A stretch of DNA of 64,000 nt from the NCBI GenBank assembly GCA_019059635.1, contig JAGVRJ010000003.1:558001-622000 (forward strand). The letters are read 5' to 3'. This document shows, piece after piece, positions 60,552 through 64,000 of this stretch (positions within the stretch are counted from its first letter, which is position 1; each line of letters begins with the position of its first letter). Origin of the DNA: Proales similis (Eukaryota > Rotifera > Eurotatoria > Ploima > Proalidae). The position numbers and the translations under genes are program-made. The notes beneath the pieces were generated by a model. That model ran no database searches, had not been told where the DNA came from, and saw only the letters and a list, made by a program, of their open reading frames with translations.

Positions 60552-61753
60552 GCTCGACGGTGAATGGATCTAAAATTCAAATGAAAATTCAAATGCATGA
60601 TTAAGGCATCGAATAATCTGCAATGGCGGCTTCACAGAGCCTAATTAAATGACTGCGGGCGATTAGAACCCGCTACCGGCTCGACGTACGCCGCTCTTTA
60701 TATTCCTGCTCACAAAGCACATGCAGCTCATGAGCTAAAGTGGATTCGAGTCGAACTAACAATCATGCTCAAGCAAATTATGCTTTAGACTAGCAAAAAT
60801 TTAAAACACACAAGCAGAGTCTATTTCGCTTTTTTCTAATACACACTCACTCTCTCTCTGCCGCTCGCTCGCTCACTTTCTCTGTTGAATTGAGCACGCC
60901 AGCTCTCAAGGCTTTAGGCTGGCTGTTGTTTTTGACTATAATAGCCAGCCGAGAGTTGTTAGTTAAATTCAAGTTTTAAGCTGCGACATAATTCAATCAT
61001 AAGACTATCTACAGCTACTGTTTTCGAATAATAACGAGAGTGAAAATAGGCGAATTGGCACTTTGATACACAAAGCGAAGGTGTTCTCAACAGCCCAAAT
61101 TGAGACAGTTCATTAGTGAACGGGCGTTAGATCAAAGAATAGTTCACTGGGCCCGAGCGGGCCGTTGCAGGCAATCTGGAGCGGGGAATAATTTTCACTT
61201 AATTTGTTGCTATGATTGAGCCAATGAGTGGTGAGTCAGCCGGCCAAATTCTGCGTTTACTCATCCGAATCGGAACGAGCAAAATGTATTTAAGCTAACA
61301 TTGAATAGGTCTGGCTTTAAGCCGGTTCATAAATGGCCGAATCGAGCTTAGATGAGCCTCACGTGGTGGTCGTTTCGTGAGCCGATCTGCCTCCTTATGC
61401 TCTAAATGGACGTTCTGATGTGTAGCGCTCTAGTGATTAAAATCTAGGTTGCTAGTGTAGCATTCGGAGTGAATGAGAAATTAAGGCCCATATCTCTTTT
61501 GCTGCTAAAAATAGTCAACAACACGCGTCTGTTGATGCTCTTAGCTGGGCTTATCGGTTCCACTCTAAACGAATCTTATTCTATCTGCTGCCGCAATGCA
61601 CGCGAAGCAAAAGCCAGCCCGGGATCAAGCGAAAATGAATTCGTTCGGCATTAGTTGTTGCTTTATTGTGCAAGCTAGAATAAAATTAACGGCAAATTCA
61701 TTGGAGATGAGGTTAAATTAACAAAAATGGAAAGAAATGATGAAGCGTGCCAG
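60552..61753. promoter_or_regulatory. upstream region of the cotransporter
   Basis: No exon is supported. On the minus strand a TATAAAGA lies at 60695-60702, about 145 bases upstream of the ATG. A CT tract at 60850-60859 (GA on the coding strand) lies a further 150 bases upstream. The remaining 0.9 kb to the 3' end of the PDZ-DH gene holds nothing recognisable. Confidence 0.45.
60695..60702 (-). promoter_or_regulatory. TATA box of the cation-chloride cotransporter gene
   Basis: TATAAAGA on the minus strand, expected to set transcription near 60667 and a 5' leader of about 115 bases. Confidence 0.5.
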
Positions 61754-63115
61754 CTAAAAAGAATCGGCCGATGTGGCAGCCGAGAATAGTGACGAGCAAC
61801 TACCAAGTGTGTCGCTCATGTAACCAGTTGCAATCGCCGCAGTATCGTCCGATTCGTCATCATCATCATCATCTTCCATATGTTCGCCATTCTCTTCTTC
61901 ATCTAGCTCGTCGTCGTCTTCGTCGTTTAATTTGTGCAATAGAGTGGTGTGCTCATCAGGCTGCTCGCTAATTGTAACTTCTAAAGAGCCGCTGTGCAGC
62001 AACGCTTTTGTCAGCTCGAATATCACACAATCTATCTGCATGATTTCGTTCAGATCACCAGTGCAGAGTTTGAGTCGGCGAAACAGTGTCAACGTCTGCT
62101 CCATGTGCTGAACAGGCAAGTGAATGAGCTGCTCAAGAGTGAGACGTTCACTCTCGGTTTCGTGAAGAAACGCGCGAAATTTCTTCGAGTGCTGATTCAA
62201 CTCGGCCAAGAGTCCGAGCGCTCTCTGGTAGCCCATTGCGTACATGTTGTAGGCTTCTTTGAATAAATTCATCTTCTGAGCGTAGAGTGTGCCAATTTTG
62301 GTGTAAAGCTCATACGAGGACCATTTCTCCATGGAGCGAGAGAAGCTCTCACTAATCACCAATATCTTTTCCATGTTCTGGAACAGATCGAAATAGTCCT
62401 GTTGCTTGAGGAAGAAGGCGCGCAGAGGACGCGCGAATATTGCCACGCCAATTGACATGAACGACTCAAAATGCGCCTCCATCTGAATTAGTTCGCCAAT
62501 CAGCTGGCTCCTGTAGTGCTTTAGACCGAGCTCGTCGACGCTCTTCGCCTCCGCATACGGTTCGATTGAGCTCGAGCAGTGGCTAATTGAGTGATAGCCA
62601 GTGTCTGCGTTCTCGTGAGAAGAGAAGCATTTTTCACTCGATTGATAGAAGGTCGTGTTGTTGGCCATAGTGTGATTCAAATCGCCGGCACATTTCATTA
62701 TCCAACCAGAAGCCTTGAAGAAGAGCTTCATCTTGCTGAATTTGCTCTCTTGTGGTTTTCGCTGCTGCGACTCTCCCACAAGCTCATTGTTTCCCACACG
62801 TTGCTGGCGAGCGAGCAAGCGTCGTGCTTGCTTCTGATCGGCCAGGCGGCGGTAGATCACAAACCTTATTTGTGAACTGGTTGAATGTTTGATAATGCTG
62901 TTGATGCTCTTCATTGTCGCTCGGCAGCAATTTATTCCGTTTATGCTTATGAGCAAGTCGTTTGGCTCAACTCCGGCCAGATTGGCGTTGGAGCCGACCA
63001 GCACAGATTTAACGTAGGCCGGACAGTAGCCGGCCAGGGATATGCCGATCTCGCCGCGCCGTTCGACTGTCAGCTCCAGCTGCTGGTAGATCATGTTTTT
63101 GTGTTTGACCAACAT
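61754..63115 (-). CDS. PDZ plus DH-type (RhoGEF) domain protein, 453 residues
   Basis: A single open frame of 453 codons from ATG 63115. Residues about 10-90 form a PDZ domain: the carboxylate loop reads EIGISLAGYCP, then AYVKSVLVGSNANLAGVEPN and DLLISINGINC. Residues about 205-375 resemble a DH domain, starting RSQLIGELIQMEAHFESFM and including FDLFQNMEKILVIS and LEQLIHLPVQHMEQTLTLFR, which corresponds to the family's PVQR helix with His for Arg. DH domains activate Rho GTPases. No PH domain follows; the tail is a long Asp/Glu tract ending SADSF. An acceptor (TTTTTAG) about 13 bases before the ATG indicates an upstream, probably non-coding exon. The protein could be a degenerate or scaffold RhoGEF. 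Confidence 0.75.
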   Translation of the reverse strand: MLVKHKNMIYQQLELTVERRGEIGISLAGYCPAYVKSVLVGSNANLAGVEPNDLLISINGINCCRATMKSINSIIKHSTSSQIRFVIYRRLADQKQARRLLARQQRVGNNELVGESQQRKPQESKFSKMKLFFKASGWIMKCAGDLNHTMANNTTFYQSSEKCFSSHENADTGYHSISHCSSSIEPYAEAKSVDELGLKHYRSQLIGELIQMEAHFESFMSIGVAIFARPLRAFFLKQQDYFDLFQNMEKILVISESFSRSMEKWSSYELYTKIGTLYAQKMNLFKEAYNMYAMGYQRALGLLAELNQHSKKFRAFLHETESERLTLEQLIHLPVQHMEQTLTLFRRLKLCTGDLNEIMQIDCVIFELTKALLHSGSLEVTISEQPDEHTTLLHKLNDEDDDELDEEENGEHMEDDDDDDESDDTAAIATGYMSDTLGSCSSLFSAATSADSF

Positions 63116-64000
63116 TGTCAACTGAGTCTAAAAATCCGAATGAGCTGAACATGAGTAAAGTTAAGAGGTTCGGAAGAGAGAGAAAAAAGGTGTGGATTGT
63201 TGATTCGCCAAATTGGCTAATTCAATCAACATAGCATGAGAAAGAGAAGCCGCCAGCAGCTTGAACGCTCATGGCTCGCGAGTCAGGGCACCACCGAGCT
63301 TGTTTACAAACTCATGAAAGAACGAAAGAAAAAGCATCATAGAGTTTAAATAGTGCAGACGAGAGGCCAGAGGAATAGCGATAAGGCACTGAGACTGGAG
63401 TCACCAGGCGCCAAACGACCGCCAAATTCCGCAGCACTCTGATCTTATCGCACCGCAGGCGAGCGAGTGTACACGTACTGGCGTGTCTTGGTGCGAAGCT
63501 ATTCTATTTATAGCAAAATGTAAATAGATGGAAGCAAAACGCATGAGCCATACGAGAGTAGAGTGTGCGCGTCTGACCGTAGAGAAATGTCGATGAAAGA
63601 TTCTAGTCGGCATATTTGCGCAATCAATCAATTCCGAGCGACTGGGTACTGTGACGACAACTGCGGCGCGGCCCTTTGTAACGGATGATAACAATAGCAG
63701 TCGTCCGAGTGGAGGGGCGATCATCCGCAATGAGTTGTCATCCCAGGCACGTGGGCGATTTGAGTGGACGGCTGGAGATGGCGAATGATTTCCAGAGCGA
63801 CCCGGACGATAATGAAAATGAACGCTCGTCAACACTGTGCAGAACGTAATGAAAAATGAAATGAGAACCAGAAAGATGCCCTTAAAGGTGAATTCGGAGT
63901 GGCTCCGAGGATTAACTTTGCGGTTCTATTGGGCTCTAAGCTGCAAAATGGGATCAACTTAATGATAGTGAAGCCATGTCGGGCTTCAATTTAAACCAAA
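63116..64000. other. upstream region of the PDZ-DH gene
   Basis: It likely contains a 5' UTR exon of the minus-strand PDZ-DH gene, but no donor could be fixed. A 144-codon minus-strand frame at 63401-63835 has no domain and biased composition and is not called. Confidence 0.35.

Noticed and set aside
63401-63835. 144-codon minus-strand frame upstream of the PDZ-DH gene
   Set aside because: Biased Arg/Ser/His composition, no domain, no clear splice link to the downstream exon.

Overview
This is a gene-dense stretch of animal nuclear DNA. Spliceosomal introns are mostly 45-90 bases long, genes end in AATAAA signals, several starts have TATA boxes, and there is one intron-bearing tRNA-Leu gene. 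Animal-specific families (Csk-type tyrosine kinase, nucleoplasmin, astacin, polycystin-1, lipocalin, cation-chloride cotransporter) point to a metazoan with a strongly compacted genome: about 25 genes in 64 kb. CFAP157 and polycystin genes suggest that cilia or flagella are retained. I cannot assign the phylum; a miniaturised spiralian or a tardigrade-like animal would both fit.

Layout. 1-235 is the 3' end of an unrecognised gene. 1.8-3.0 kb is an orphan gene with a TATA box and initiator. 3.75 kb is tRNA-Leu(CAA). 4.05-5.44 kb is a Csk-like SH2-tyrosine kinase, followed by a small secreted Cys-rich peptide. 6.3-8.7 kb holds two orphan genes (one single-pass membrane protein, one probably nuclear). 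9.1-12.1 kb is a trefoil/GH31 alpha-glucosidase and 12.4-14.1 kb is PAF1. Minus-strand genes follow: DCAF4-like WD protein, mitochondrial ribosomal protein mL50 and nucleotide-sugar transporter SLC35B4. 19.4-22.6 kb is a 797-residue coiled-coil protein. 23.2-34.4 kb is one very large polycystin-1-like gene with three WSC domains, PKD-type repeats, REJ, GPS, PLAT and a polycystin channel domain.

The second half holds an ApoD-like lipocalin (minus), LC8 dynein light chain, UBXN4/erasin, an astacin metalloprotease with EGF, MAM-like, two TSP1 and CUB modules, CFAP157, nucleoplasmin, then on the minus strand glutaredoxin-3, ELP4 and WDR5, then RPL26 (+), AMMECR1 (-), casein kinase 2 beta with an unusual N-terminal extension (+), an NKCC/NCC-type cation-chloride cotransporter (-) and a PDZ-DH protein (-). 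The genes are mostly unrelated housekeeping or cell-surface functions packed tail to tail; no operon-like functional cluster is evident.

Most exon joins were checked by reading-frame phase and by matching conserved family sequence recalled from knowledge, not by alignment. The main points of interest are a histidine at the expected potassium-site tyrosine of the cotransporter, an open and coding-like extension upstream of the normal CK2-beta start, a Csk-like kinase with an altered HRD motif and no SH3, three GC-AG introns with the same GCAAGT donor, purine-rich AAG splice acceptors, a probably split start codon in PAF1, and several orphan genes. I saw no CRISPR array, no intact transposon and no bacterial-type insertion.
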